From: Mesodorylaimus sp. YZB2_4
Taxonomy: Eukaryota; Nematoda; Enoplea; Dorylaimida; Dorylaimidae
Assembly (NCBI GenBank): GCA_030248295.1
Contig: JASANH010001212.1
Coordinates: forward strand, 1-64,000
Direction of reading: 5' to 3'
Length of the DNA: 64,000 bases
Below are positions 1-13,800 of this stretch, one piece after another; positions within the stretch are counted from its first letter, which is position 1; every line of letters begins with the position of its first letter. The translations under genes were made by a program, and so were the position numbers. A model generated the notes under the pieces. It did no database searches and was not told the origin of the DNA. It saw only the letters and a program-made list of their open reading frames with translations.

Positions 1-1568
1 GGTACTGTACTATATGTGATACGTACTCCACGTGTAGGTATGTACTGCGCCTTAATGTGAGAGTGAAAGATTGTTAGCATTTTTAAATTTCCCGCTGAAC
101 GGCGTATTTGATATACGCAGTCAACACAGGCTGGCGCGGTTTTAGGTTTGCACAAATGTGTCCCGTCGGAAAAAATTTTCGTTTCCAAAAAAGGGCGAGT
201 CAAGAAGGAGCCAAGCTGCATGCAGTAACTGTATGTACTGACTGACGATGAGTCGCGTTGATTATGATTTCAATTGATTTATATGAACTGACATTTTATT
301 CAATCGATTAGTCGGCGCTAGATTGCTGTACTGCACGGAGAAGAAAGTAAGGAGAGTGGGGTTGGCTTCGGTTTGGCGCGAGAGGAGGCTGCTATAGTAA
401 GCGTAGAGGGTAAGTAGAGGCGCAAGAGAAACAACTGCAAGAGTATCCTTATGCTGTAGGATTACAGAAACTCGCAATTGCTGAGCACATGGAGGCATTT
501 CTCTTAAGATTTTATCCATTGACCACTTCCATTTTTGGACATCGCATAGAGCCCTGAGGCCCTAAACGGATTTTTCGTCGCGTCTAGTTTTTTTCCGCGC
601 TTGATTTACCATCCTTGTCGTTCAAGTTAGGCGTGGATGGGAAAACGTTTCTATTTCTCTTTTCTATTGATAGAAATGTTTTATATGGGGCTAATGTTTT
701 CGTGCATGCACCTTCGGCAATGTTTTCTTTACCTCTGCCTCGGTCCGTCATCTTTCTCCTGTCACGCACTTAACCCAGTTCGGCGATGAAACGTAAAAAG
801 AGAGTGGCCGGTGTGTAGTCGTCCAGGTACATAGGTTGGGCCTGTTGTCGGCCGTTCGTCATCATTGGACTTGACTACCGTTTCACTCTCGTGTTGACCG
901 ACGAGGCACCTATTTAGTTTGTTTTGGCAGTGGACGATGACATCGCTATTGATCAGACGCTGGCTTCTTCGTTCCTCGTATTTGTTTAACAATTTTCGGT
1001 GTTGTGAGAAAGAAAATTGAAGAAATTGAGGTTTGCCTTGAGAACCTATTGATTGGCGATGACATTGGGGGCGTGGATTTATGACCGATTTTAGGCAGCC
1101 TATTCTTCTCGGATGGCTGATCACGCTCGTGACTTATAAAAGTTTGAGCGTTTGAAAAGTTTTACGAGTTTTACAGCTGATTTCAAAAGGTGCATTTACG
1201 GTTAGTGGTCGTAAAGTTAGAAATCTTGCTTTTATCACAAAGCGGGAAGGGCGTTGCGGCTCGTGTTTGGCTAGGGCTATGTTGGCGTGACCGTTTTGAT
1301 ATGAACTGGTCGGAAAGTTGATAAAATTGATGTAAAAATATGGTTTTTTTTCTGGGATTTCAAGCGGATAAGTTGGATTATGAGTCGGGCTTAGGATGGG
1401 TTGCGTACGGATGTGGTAGTGCTCATTTCGTCGGTCACAGGAGGAAGGCCGTAGACGATGCTATGATGACCTTGGACAGCCTTTTATGGCCATGAGAATG
1501 GACGTAAATTTTAGTTTGAAGTGGTGTTGGTTGGAGTCGGGATTCCCGCCAATGACAACACGGTATCG

Positions 1569-1761
1569 GCGGGGGGGGGGGGGGGAGAAGGGGGGGGGGG
1601 GGGAGGGGGGGGGGGGGGAGGGGTGGTGAGTGGGGGGGGTTTTTGGGGGGGGGGGGAGGGGGGGGGGGGGAGGATTTGAGGGAGGGGGCTGGGGGGGGGC
1701 GGGGGGGGGGGGGGGGGCGGGGGGGGGGGGGAGGGGGGGGGGGGGGGGCGCCGCCCCCCCC
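1569..1761. repeat. Long poly-G / polypurine tract
   Basis: About 180 bases consist almost only of G, broken by single A, T or C residues, and end in a short GC-rich palindromic stretch followed by a C run. Repeated runs of more than five G in a row give many possible G-quadruplexes. Shorter G runs of 9-12 bases lie at about 4.66, 9.29, 12.67, 18.76 and 21.40 kb, all on the plus strand. Exact homopolymer lengths are where sequencing errors concentrate, so the length given here is not reliable. Confidence 0.8.
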
Positions 1762-2461
1762 TTTTTCCTTTTTCCATTTCAATTGTTCGCCCAAATGTTG
1801 GCGAATATTGTCGTTTTCGACCATGCGAAACTTCTTTCATTGGAGCCTTATTCGAATGAGGACACTGTTTCCTAATTACGTATTACGTGTTGGCCATTGT
1901 GTATGACGTCGTCGTCAACGAGCCGGGGGTATGGACGCGTAAATTCGGGGGGAGGCCTCTGAAAACACCTTATGGACGCGTTTGTCCTTTGCGGTAGTTT
2001 TCCTTGGCGTGATCAGTGAAAGTTCGTTCTCGACGACATCGGGCTTGACCATATTTGGTAAGGGCATGAGGTGTGCGCGTGGATCGCCATGAACCTTGAC
2101 GAAGACGTAAAAGGCTACAAGGGCATCATTTTAGGCTCACTCGAAGGTTTTTCAAGATTTCTTGAGATGTGATAAAGTTTGACGGCACTGTCGCTGGGCA
2201 TTTTTTGAAGGAAATTTTCAAGTTGGGCGACGAATGAGGTTGGATTTTTCTCTAGGGAGTGTATGTTGATCTGGCGCAGGCTGCAGTGCGTGGATTTTCA
2301 GTATTTCGGGAATGAAAAACCTTGTTTAAAGATTGAAAGCCAGATAAGATTACCGCCATGTTTTCGGATTACGAGATTGGCGTGGCTGATACTTTGGTGA
2401 GGTGAGTGACGCTGGCTGACTTGATGTGGGCTCGAATGGTTTTTGGGCCGAGTGCACACTT

Positions 2462-2496
2462 GGGGCCAATTTCACGATCATCTAGGACATGTCTGG
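2462..2496 (+). repeat. Solo arm of a foldback (MITE-like) element
   Basis: About 35 bases match the left arm of the foldback element at 63,569-63,701, including the core TCTAGGACATGT. No partner arm is visible nearby, so this is a fragment. The match is by eye. Confidence 0.5.
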
Positions 2497-5400
2497 AGAT
2501 TTATGCCAGATCTAACGTTACTAATTGTTAAAGTGGCCACCTGTAGGACGAGTGAATGGAGGGGAATTTTAGCAATGGACCAGTGGTCGTCCAGTTCTTG
2601 CTCTTAGTTTTGTGTTGGCGATTCTGGAGGTGACTGTAAATAGGAGCCATTACTGGAAAGGAATGTGGAACTGGATGTGTTTTCAAGGAGAGACACGGAC
2701 AGAATTTGACTTTGCTTTGGCCACGAGGTGATGTCCATTTTGTAGGAAGGTGGGATTCTTCTTGTTTTGGTTTTTTTCAATAGAATGTTTGATGAGAATG
2801 GATAAATTGGACGCGTGTGTTGTGGACATTGCCTCGACGAACTGTTGTTGGTTTTGTTTGGAAGAAGCTGGTTTGAAACGCGACTGCTTTTTGGTCAGGT
2901 GCATCGAGTACAATAGAGAAGATTCGAATGTGCTTAGTTGTTTTGTTGAAAGACTAGTTTTTTCCGTATTCTTTTTTCTTGAGGGCGATTATTCATCGCA
3001 TTGCTCGAGGTGAAGTCAGTGGCCAAGTTTTCTCCGACATGGAAGTGTCTTGTCGTATTTTGGTTTGAGATTTGGAAGAGAGCCGTGTGAGCGATGAGTG
3101 TAATTATTCGTTTACCTGCTGTCGCCGAGTTGAACAATGTTGATGAGTTGTCCGTGTATGGACGACTGAGTCACTGACTTTGTAGGACGGCTATACGATG
3201 CTAACTGGTCGGATGTCCGTTTTGTGAGTGTCGGCTTTTAAAGGGGGTTGTGAGAAGGAGAACGTGTCGGTTGTGTTGTATAGAAATTTACGTTTGCTTT
3301 AGTCGAGAGAAAATCGTGCACTTTGTTTGTGTGCCTTGTCAAATCTGTCATGGTTTGGCATTATGTTGAAGAGGGCTTTTTATGTTGGCATTGTTCGTCC
3401 TTGGGTGCCTTGTTGCTTGTTTTCGATACGAGGCACGTCAGCTGTGTGTTGTGCGAGTGCGAAGGGGGATAGTCGAGGAATTGATGTTAGCAAAATGGGC
3501 TTTTGCTTAGAATTTTATGAGCGTAATATTTGGGAGAAGGTGGAGAATTTCGTAATGATGGACTTATGTTTCGTTAACCTCGGTGCTTGGAGAATCTTGT
3601 TCTGATGATGAACGAGGGGGTGTGTAATTCACTAAGGGCCAGATGCGGCAACAGATTGCGCTTATGATTTTTAGTTTAAAGATTTTAAATCCTTGTGAAA
3701 ATATAGTACGAACACCTGCTCGAGCAGTGTGTTTTCTTGTGTGAATTTTTGGAGAAGCAAAAAAGAAGGTGCTTAATTTGTGCCTGGTGTGGTTGCTTTT
3801 TGGTGTTCGTCTGCTCGGGCCTGATATTGGGTGGAGGGCTTGTAAAAATTGGAGTGGAGGGTGGATTGTGGCGAATGATTTTCTTGTGTTCGCTTTGAGA
3901 ATAGTGGACGTGTTGCAGGCGGCTGATTTCTTGGATGTTTGACTTTATTTGATGGGAATGAAAGAATAGGCGTTGGGGTGCTCTATATGGCGATGGGGAG
4001 TGGTGGAACGAGACTCGAATGGCCTGTGACATACTTTCGATTAGTGGCCGGGGTGTGTTATGTAATCAGCGGGGAGGGGGTGGTCAGGGGTGAGATGTTT
4101 TCTGGAGGGGGGATAGTGTGTGGTCAAGTTTGATTTGTTTGGTGGGCACGTGGCTTGAAGAAAGGTGTATGGATTGGTTGGCAGTGGTCGTTGAAATGTG
4201 GGTCAGTGTGACGATGTATTGAAATGTTCGAATGTATATGGGCACGGCTGGATGTAGTGAGTACGTTGAGGATGGAGTGGGGATATTTTTCTTAGACTCG
4301 TGAATTTGTTCTTCATTCATTGTCGTGCACGGGAGCGAGTAGAGGAACGAACTTGTGTAGGGTTTTGTTGAAAGAGACCACTGGCTCTGTTCGTCACCTT
4401 TATAGATTTTGGTCATTTCGAAAATGGGACTTGGTCGGACGGAAATCTTAGACTGTATTTGGTCGGGGACGGAGTTCGATATTGACTATTTTTAGGGTTT
4501 CATAAAAAATGTAGGTGCTAGGAGGTATTTAGGAAGTGGTTGGCACGTGCGAGGTGTGGAGGGAGATCGGAGCGGTGATGGGAGATTGGGCGATTGGTTT
4601 TTTAGGTGTGGGAAATGATAAAGAAAGCGGTTTTGGGGCTGGGAACACGGGCCAGTTGGGGGGGGGGTCGAGAAATTTGATGGGGCGCGGGATTAGGAAT
4701 GGAGGGAAAGTAGTGGCCGGCTGGTGGAAACTATTAGAAAGGCAATGGGCGAATTGGGGAATGGTCTTATATTGTAATGGCGACAAGTGGATTTAAGATT
4801 TTTTGAGGGGAAAATAGTTTTGGGTGGTGGGGTCAGGCCCGATACTGTTTTGTTCGTGGTAACGGGGCTCGTGCGAAAAGCCAACCGGGCGTGTCGTTTC
4901 ACTCGAATAGAACGGGCGTGGACGTTTGCTTGATGCGTGGGCAAGGTTATGAGCAAATAGAAGGGGCCATGATGGGTGTTCATGGTGAGCCAGGGTTAAT
5001 GTTTGATTTGGCTTGCTTGACCGATTGAATGGTCCTCTGTCCTGGATGGGGATCTGGTTCGGTGGGTTTTGGTAGTTGGCTAGTTGGTTAGGGGGGGGAC
5101 CTTGTTTGCTTGTTTCTTCTCTTGGTTCGAGTGCAATGAAGGCGAGCACGTGTTTGTGTGTACAGTAAGTGCAGTTTGGACGGTCGGTCAACGGGAAAGG
5201 AGCTGGTTCGCACTGGCTCATTGGCGTGCGCTTATTCGTACCATCATGGTTCGGGTTCGAAGCGCGAGTCGGTCAGCTGTAAAAGAGCGGCGAGTAGGTA
5301 TGTCCGGCCGGGGGAGGGTATTGTCCGTCGTACAGTCGGTGCGTGGTTGTGTGCTCTCGTGGGGTGCCTACTTTATAAGTCCGTGGGGCCAAACAACGAG

Positions 5401-7814
5401 GGCTAGTTCGTGATTATTTAGTTTAGTTGGCGTGGCGAGTCGGAAGTGGTTGGTCTGGTTTTATTCATTGGTAGAGAATTGTCGATTACGAGTTTGGTCG
5501 GGGGTCATTTGTGTTCGTGTCAAGGTCTAGGTTTTGTTGATTCGAAATATTTTTATTTTGACATTTTCTCGTGATTGAGCAATAAAATTAACTAGTTTCG
5601 AGAGGATTTTAAAGAGAAGGCTAGTAGTTAGATGCGTGACTTTGACACGCGTGATGGCCACTATTGGATGAATGCCATTTGGAATTTATTCTCGGGCGAG
5701 TTGAAAATTTTTGTATTTGTTCTCATTGGTTGCGTGCAATGAATTTGGGTGGTTCTAGAAGAAGGGTGGAAAAAGTAAGCTTAGCTAGGCTTCTTTATCG
5801 GGAACATGATTTTAGTTGCGCCTATAGAATGAGTAGGATAAATAGCGGGTTTTTTTCTAACGGGCTGCTCGGATAAGGGCTCATTGCATATGCGTTGTGT
5901 TTCCGCTTGAATCATCTCTGGTTATTGGGTCTAGTCGTTTTCATATTGCAGGCCGGTTGGACGGCAGCTGGTGTAGTGAAGGCTGAAAAAAGGCGATGGT
6001 GCAGGGCGATCTTTTTCTTTGGCAAACTGTTTTCGAGGGGTGCGCATGAAACGTGATCGGTGTGTGATGTGCTTGTGCTAAGATGGGTTGATTTTTGGGG
6101 GGTAAATAATGGACTAGCAGCTGAGTGTCGTGAGGGATAATATGGGAACGGGGTGGGGCGGATTGGTCAAATATGGCGTGCGTAAGAAGGCTCGATGGGC
6201 TGGGATTAAAGTTGGGTTGAGGATGAATGTTGGCAATGGGGGCCAGCAGGTGGTGCTTTATAAATCTTTGTCCGTTGGGAGATGACTGGTCGGTTGTCAT
6301 GGCTACTCGGTTTGCAAATTAGCCATTGAAATGGTCTTTCATTGATTGAGGCAACAAATATGACGAAGCGAGGTCGATGTGTGTTTGTGGATGGGACTGG
6401 AGAATTTTATAAAAGCTGTTATATACGAATGGCTAGGATGGAATCCGGTGATGTTTGGCGAATTTTAAGCCGATCACAGGCCGTTCCTACCGGCGACGAG
6501 TCGACTGGCCGCTTGAGGGAATGAAAAAGCTTAGCGAAAGCTAGACGAGACGGGCAATGAATGGTGTGCAATATTTACTTATGGTAGCCGTAATCTATGC
6601 AAGCTAAAGTAGTTCCGTTGCCATTTTGACGTGTTTTGGTGTGAAAAGAGGAGGATTCAAGTCGAGTGTTGTATTGAGAGGCGATTGCGGATAAAGAGGC
6701 GGTTATGGATTTGACTTTATTGGATTCTCCCATAGGAAATTATATGGAAAGAGAAAAATCGATTTAGAATTGAAGATGAGGAATTTTTGTGTTTGAAGAG
6801 AATATTTCGCGGGGGTGAAGGCGCGGCGGGCAGGTGAACTAGGGAGGTTGGATGATTTGTGGACTTAGAGGAGATAAGTTTGAAAATCGGCGTGCCTAAG
6901 TTTGCGTGTTGAGAGTAAGTTGGCTTGGAAAAGGTACTGAACAAATGGGTGACGTTTAGAAAAGTGTTTTTAATTTGATTGAGAGAAGTGTGATGAAGGT
7001 TGGAGGGGGAGGGGTATTGTGTGGATGAGAAGGCAATATGGTTTCTTATTTGCAGTTTCGATTGGCCTTTTCAACTTAGACACAAAAAGGAGTTTTATTT
7101 TTATCTGGATAGAAGAAAAACCGGTTTGCTAAAAATGGATGGACTATAGCGGCTATCCGTTTCTTTCCTAGTTTTCGTTTGGGCCAGGGAAGTAGGCGAG
7201 GATGGCTTATGCTAAACGGCTGTCTTGTTTTTCTAAATGCTGTTTCCTGACGTTTTGCGGGTGTTGTTTGTGGGATTGGGGTGGAAGATGAGGTGGATAT
7301 GAGTTTTCTCACGTTTTCATGGCGAGCGTGAAAGGGTCGATGATCAGTGGGGTAGGTAGAAACAAAAAGTAATAAGTTTTATATTGTAGGGATGCGGGTA
7401 TGGTTGACTGTTTCGGTCGTGAACAAGAATGCGCGAGTAACGGGGAGTGGAGGAGGGGGCGAGAGTGTAGTTACGCGTTTTATTTTCAAGAAAAGGTCAT
7501 AAACCTGAGGTGAAACGATTTTTGATTGATCTATTTTAGGTAGTGTTTCTCGACGACGACTGGAGATCCGGTGTCGAGAGCGGCCGTTGGTGATTTGTTT
7601 TGTGGATTATTGATCAAAGGTAGGCAGAATGTGTTCGGTGATTGGTTGTGGAACGGTGGATTAGTTACGCTGAAGAAATATTGAATGTGGTTTATTATTT
7701 TTTGTGGGTAGATCTATGCGTATTTGATTTGTTTGAACGAGTCGGACGAGGTCAGTGATAACGTGTGAAAGAAAAGGAGGTTGCGGGGACGAAGTTATAT
7801 TTGGACGAGGGAAA

Positions 7815-10800
7815 ATGAGTTTGCCGAGTCCGTCGATCGCCTCCAGCGACGCGACATTGGTAGCGCCCTCGTCGGCTTTCGGTGTTGGTGGTGGGCAACA
7901 AGTTGGCAATGGAGACACGATCAATGTGCAGATATACGTGCCCGAATATAATGTTCAGGTGAGTTGTGTGTGGAGGGTCTTGATTTTGAGTGGAGGACAA
8001 GTTGAGTAAATTGAGTAAGCTATGTAAGGAATGAAGGCCGGGTTGTTAGTGCCGATGGGGAATTGGTTAAAGTGGCTAGTCTAACGAGCCATTTCCTGTG
8101 TCGGTTCGAGTAAACGACTTACTTATTGGCGAGCTTTTGTTATTTACTTACGGGCCGTGTCGGCCGGCGGAGCAAAAATGGTCAGCAATTTGTGGCTAGC
8201 CCGTGGTCGTGGATTGGATTGGATGGGAAGGCCGGGCGGGCGACGCTTTGAGTGCGGGCGCAGGTTTATTATACATGAGCGGCAAAGTTTGCTCTCGGCT
8301 ACTCGTTAGCCACCATGCTCAGAGATGCCGAAGGGGAGACCACAAGCGGAACTATTGGCGGTGGTACTCGGCGACGGTCGGTGCCTGTCACTGGTATTTT
8401 TCAATTACTAACTTCTTAGGCCGATGGAAAGCTTGTTAGGAGCGGATCGGTGTGTACTGGTTGAACTGTTGGCAGTTTGGCTTGCATGAGTGCTAGTGCG
8501 GTATGAGGAGACGGAGGCGATTGTTCTGCACAATTAACATTTCGAATTGGTCCATTCGGACAAACAACACTCGGAATGAGGGGCGAGGATGGGTTGGTCG
8601 TGCTGGCACAATTGCACCAATATCCGGGTGGGGAATGGTGTAGGAATTGTTTCGAGGGTGGGTAATACTCGGATGGGGAATCGTAGTCGGTTCGATTGTT
8701 TCATAATTTGTTGGACGCTGGGGGGAATGGGTGAAAGGATTGGCGGCAGTTGTGGGAGTAGCGAGGGAGGAGGGAGGATGACATTTGTCGAGTCGATCAG
8801 GGCCAGAAGAGGGTGGTGTGACGGGGCGATGTCGAATGGAAGCGGGTTAGTGGGCCGTTTGTGATAGGAGATAAAAAGTAGAATGAATTTTGTTATCTGT
8901 AGCTATTTGTTGAAGTGAAGAATGTTAAGCGTGTGGAAATATGTCCGTGAGCAGGCGATCAAACGTATTTTTGTAAAATGCGATAAGAATAAGAGTAAAA
9001 GAGAGTGGTTGTGTTGGAGGCGGCGCGATTAAAGGTGAGACTTTTTTGTAGAAATGCTTGCAAGCCAATTTGGACGATACGGTATGGGAAGTGAAGCAGA
9101 AGATACTGGCCCAGTTGCCCAAGGTAAGACGCATTGTTTGGTGTGGGAATGGAATGTACTTGTTGGGGTGGGAGGAAGGAGTGCGTCCGATTGCTTTGAT
9201 GTCATGTGTAAGCAAGGAGAGTAAAGCTGGTCTGGAATCGTGACGTCAACATTGATGGCCGAATGGACGTGGCGGACGTTTGCTAATCCGAGGGGGGGGG
9301 GGGTATGGTGTGTGCTGTGTACTCATGGAAGATTTCTAGTCTGGGTTTTGGCTTGTATTTACTTTAGTTTTGTGATTTGGCTTTACCGAAATTGAGCCAA
9401 TAGATGGGAGGGAGTGGTTTGGATTCGAGGTGGACTCGGTCGTTAAAGCTTATCGAATGGGCTGGCTAACCGGAGTCGTACAATATTAGCTATTCAGGAG
9501 TGTTTTTGGGGGTGTGTTGTTTGCAGTGGGTTATGTGTGGAAAAGTGTTTTTTGTGTGCGTGTTATGGCCGACTGACTTCATTTTCTCATTTTAGGATAT
9601 GCAAGAAGGTTTCAACTATGGTCTATTTCTGCCACCGTGCAATGGTAGAGCTGGTAAATTCTTGTTGGAAGAAAGGCCGTTGAGGGATTATCCGTTTCAA
9701 GATTGTGTGCCGTATTTGGAAGTGAGTGTAATAGCTGAGGTTTCTGGTGGTTTTTAAATGGTTTGTCTTTTTTTCAGCTAAAGTACAAAAAACGGGTTTA
9801 TAAAATGTTGAATTTGGATGAGAAAGCGTTGAAGCAATTGCATACGAAGGCGACGTTGAAAAAATTTTTGGAATATGTGGAAGATAAACAGGCGGAGAAA
9901 GTGGAGAAATTGTGCGCTCAGGGGCTAGATCCGAATTTCCACGATAGCACGGGCGGTGAGTGGAGATGGGAGGGGGTGGAGATTGTGTAAGGAATGCGAT
10001 CGATTTCAGAGACGCCGTTGACGATAGCTTCGAGTATGGATGATAATAAAGAGGTGATATTGGCGTTGACGAGCGGTGGAGCGCATTTGGATTTTCGAAA
10101 TATGGAAGGTCAAACGGCGTTGCATAAATCGGCCTTTCTCCCGTCGCATTCGAATGTGAAAACGTTGTTGGAATTGGGCGCATCTCCTAATTATAAAGAT
10201 CCGCTCGGTTTGACCGCGTTGTACTATTGTATGCTTAAAACGAATACGAATCCGAATACGGCCGAATTGTTGTTACGAGATTACGCCGAATTGGGCGTCA
10301 CTGATCCGCACGGCAATCACGAAGTGCATCAGGTAAACGAGTGTGATTTACAAGGTCGAGTGGGTGGAATTTTGGAGTAAATGCATGATCTGGTAATTTG
10401 TAGGCATGCAAGAATGGATTGGTGCCGCATTTGGAACATCTGTTGTTTTATGGAGCCGAGATCAATTGTCAGAATGTGAATGGCAATACGCCATTGCATG
10501 TGTGTGCGGTGAATAATCAAGAGGCGTGCGCCAGGGTGTTGCTATTTCGTGGGGCCGATGCAAATATTGTAAACAGTCAAGGGCAAACTGCTTTCCATGT
10601 GGCCGTTATTACTGGTCATCACGGTGTTGCCGAATTGATACGAACACATGATGCGACGAGTGCAGGTGGGTGGGCGTGGTTTGGGAGATTAGTGGGGGCA
10701 GGATGGAATGTTTGGTTTTTTCAGTGCCTTATCGAGGAATGCCCCGTTATAACAGCAAGCGACGATTGGCTCGACGTTCACCGGCGTCTGTCATCTCGTG

Positions 10801-13800
10801 TTCATCGGCGATGGGTCGTGCGAAGAGTTTTGTCGGGTCGGCAGTGGCTTCGGAGTGTGGTTATGGGACTATGCGTGGGGGAGTGTCTCGCACGCATGGG
10901 ATAAGAACCATGTCGGAATCGGGGACGCCGGTCTCGTCCGTAGCTCCGTCGCCGAACGTCGTACGACATTCGTCGACCGTACCGTGTGCTCAGAATGGTC
11001 AGGTGGAGTCGCAACATTATGGGGTGCCTATGAGTGCGCATCAGCAACAGCATCATCGTGGCCTGCATCACACGCAGTCGGCCATGCCAGTCTTCTCGGG
11101 TAATCAGACGATGCCTTCGGATTGTCGACCGGCCGTCTTGCACATGATCAAGAAGTCCATATCTGAACAGAATGCTGTGGCGACGGTCAGAGGTGAGCGC
11201 GGTTGGTTGGGTGGTTGGTTGGTGCTGATTGTATGGATTGTGTAGGAGCGGTGGAGAGCAACACGGTGGCGCCGATACAGCGAATACCGCCCGAGATGGC
11301 CTTGCAGATGGGAACATCGCCCGTGATCATGAATAATGAGTAAGTGGAGGTGGGTGAGGGATGCGAGGGGGACTAAGGCTGGTTGGTTTTTAGTGTAAAT
11401 ATTCCGAGGATCCTAGTCATTCCGCGTGGACCCAAGGGGTTCGGATTCATTTTGCGTGGCGCAAAAAGTAAGTGGATGGTTGGTTCGGGGAATGTGTGGT
11501 CATGGAGGGTGCTAGCAAGGGAAGCGGTGTGTTTCTGAATTTGATATGGCATGCGGTGCAGTGTTTGAGCGGCGTACCTGTTTATGATACTGTTTTACAA
11601 TACATCACGAAGCCCGAAGATGAGCGTGGAAAGCAACTTTCCGACAGCCGATCAGCCGTGGTGAGCGATCAAAGTGACTGGACACTGTCGCAGTATATAG
11701 GGGCTGGACAAACAGGGTCAACTGTCCGCACTGCGTTGACAGATAGCCATAGCTGATCCGTTGTCGGCGCACCACTCAAATTTTTCAGGATATGTTCTCT
11801 AATTCGGCACTTGTCCCTATATCAAATCCTGAAACACACTTGGCCAGATCAAAGATAGGGTACGAGGGAACTATGGAAATGGTTTGTTTTAGAAGTTGAT
11901 GCGACTGTGAATTTCGAACCGACGCCCGAAATTCCGGCGCTTCAATATTTCGAAGGCGTCGATATGAATGGGATGGCGATGAAAGCCGGTTTGAAGCCTG
12001 GTGATTTCTTGTTGGAGGTAAGCAGGGTAAGATGGTGGCGGAAAGACTGGTGGTGATGAGGTGGTGGTTTAGATAAATGGTAACGACGTACGGTGCGCTA
12101 GTCACGATCAGGTGGTTCGTCTAATCCAAATGTCGGGCGAGACCATATCGTTGAAGGTGATAACCATCGATCCCAACGAGCCCATGCCGGCCGTGCCCTA
12201 TTACGGCACGATGAGAAGAAATAGTAAAGCAGGTAGGACATAGTGAAGGAGTGACGAGTGTGCATGCACGCACTGCTATCACACCATATTCAATTCCGAG
12301 CAGGTACGGGTGGAACAAGGGACACACGCCGTTTTGGTTCCTAGCTCTTGATCACTGCAGCATTATCTTCTGCATAGCACTATGCTTGATCTACTTTCGT
12401 TTCGTTTTTTTAATTTTTCTGTCATTGCTATTCTTTGCAGCTCCTCCGCCACCTGCGCGTCATCCAGCCACGTCCTTATCGATTGCTGCTGGCCGCACTC
12501 TTGCTGGTTTGACGCGTTATGGTAGGTATATCGATTGCGTGTGCTGCACGCCAACTTCAGTTTGCTTGCCCTTGTTTGCCAATTTCACTTTCGCACGTTA
12601 TTTTTTATTTGAATTGTGTTTTGTGCAGGACTGTGTCAGTAGGGTGACTTGTGGATTGAGTTCTGGGGGGGGGGGGGCGAGATGTTAGTACTGGATGTGG
12701 TTTGAACTGATTGCATGTCTGATCGGGGGGAGTGATCATGGAGTGACGTTGGCGTGGTTTGTGTTGTGTTGTGATTGACCTTATTTGCATTTTAGATGAT
12801 TACGCAATCGGAGGCAGTATGACAGTGCACGGCCATCATCACACCCGATCGATGATTTATCCGAACGCGACAATGGGCGTGGCCAAATCGATCGAGCATA
12901 TTCCAGTGGCCTATCGTGACCCGAGAGACAAAGTGGCGAGTGTACGTGGACGAGTGAATTCGAGGAGAATATCGGCGGCCGAATTGGAACAGTTGATGGC
13001 TAGGCAGAATAGCAATGGCAACGGCAGCCATAATTCGTCATTCAACGAGCCGGAATCGCCCGGCACGCCGAATTCTTTTAGAAACGGGAATGGTGGCGGG
13101 CCAAAAGTGTATAATAGTGTGGCCGAAATGAAACGACAGAAACTACAACGAACGCAGCAACAGGTGCCGCAACAGAGGGGGAGTATAATATTGATTGATG
13201 CGACACCCGGCACCCCGGCGGCCGCATCGACGCCTGGAGCGAATGGAAATGGAGGCGGTTTGAAAAGTTTCCATAGTTCGCCCGATTTGCAAGCCAGCGA
13301 ATTGTCGTTGGCAAGAGATTATTCGGAAGAGCAGATTTATGACGGTGATGGCAGCAGTAATGGCACCATCCGACGTCGTATGGATCGTGAATCGATGGAG
13401 AGCGAACGGTACTACGCTTCGAATTGTACACGATCGTCGATCGATAAGAGCGGATATGGCGTGCCGGGAAAATGCGTGCAGAGACCCAAGACTCCGCCGC
13501 CGGCACCGCCAGTCAATTCGACGAATGGACAGCGATTGGCGGTCGTACGTACTGCCCCACCGCCGCCGCAACCTGGAAGACCAGCGCCAGCTCCCCCGCC
13601 GCCGCCGCCACCCGTTCAAGGGTTTAATGAGGAGAGGGCGTATCAGCAACGTGATATGGGAGGATATAACTCGAGGTCGATGTATCGAGGATACAACCAG
13701 TGCGAGCAACAACCACATATCCCCGAACCAGACTACGACGATCCGCCGATGAACGAGCACGCGCCCCCTCCGCCCGCGCCACCGCCTCTTTCAACAACGG

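Larger units (their letters stand above)
1..7814. other. G/T-rich region without recognisable gene, upstream of SHANK
   Basis: I see no convincing coding exon on either strand. The plus strand is strongly enriched in G and T. In the 60 bases from 4081, for example, I count 25 G and 3 C. Open frames here are low-complexity by-products of that bias: minus-strand frames read as Pro/Ser/Thr/His-rich runs, with no domain and no splice-consistent continuation. The same bias runs through the SHANK introns, so the region could be a transcribed 5' leader intron of SHANK. That is inference only. It contains a long G tract near 1.6 kb and one foldback-element arm near 2.5 kb. Confidence 0.6.

Noticed and set aside
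1435..1906. Long proline- or glycine-rich open frames over the G tract
   Set aside because: Homopolymer reading artefacts: any frame through poly-G gives Gly, and through poly-C gives Pro. There is no start context or splice partner.
9623..10183. 186-codon minus-strand open frame
   Set aside because: Antisense shadow of SHANK exons 3-5, whose plus-strand frame encodes recognisable SHANK and ankyrin sequence.
12911..13760. Several minus- and plus-strand frames over 100 codons overlapping SHANK exon 13
   Set aside because: Shadows of the long low-complexity exon. The Arg/His/Leu-rich translations reflect its codon bias.
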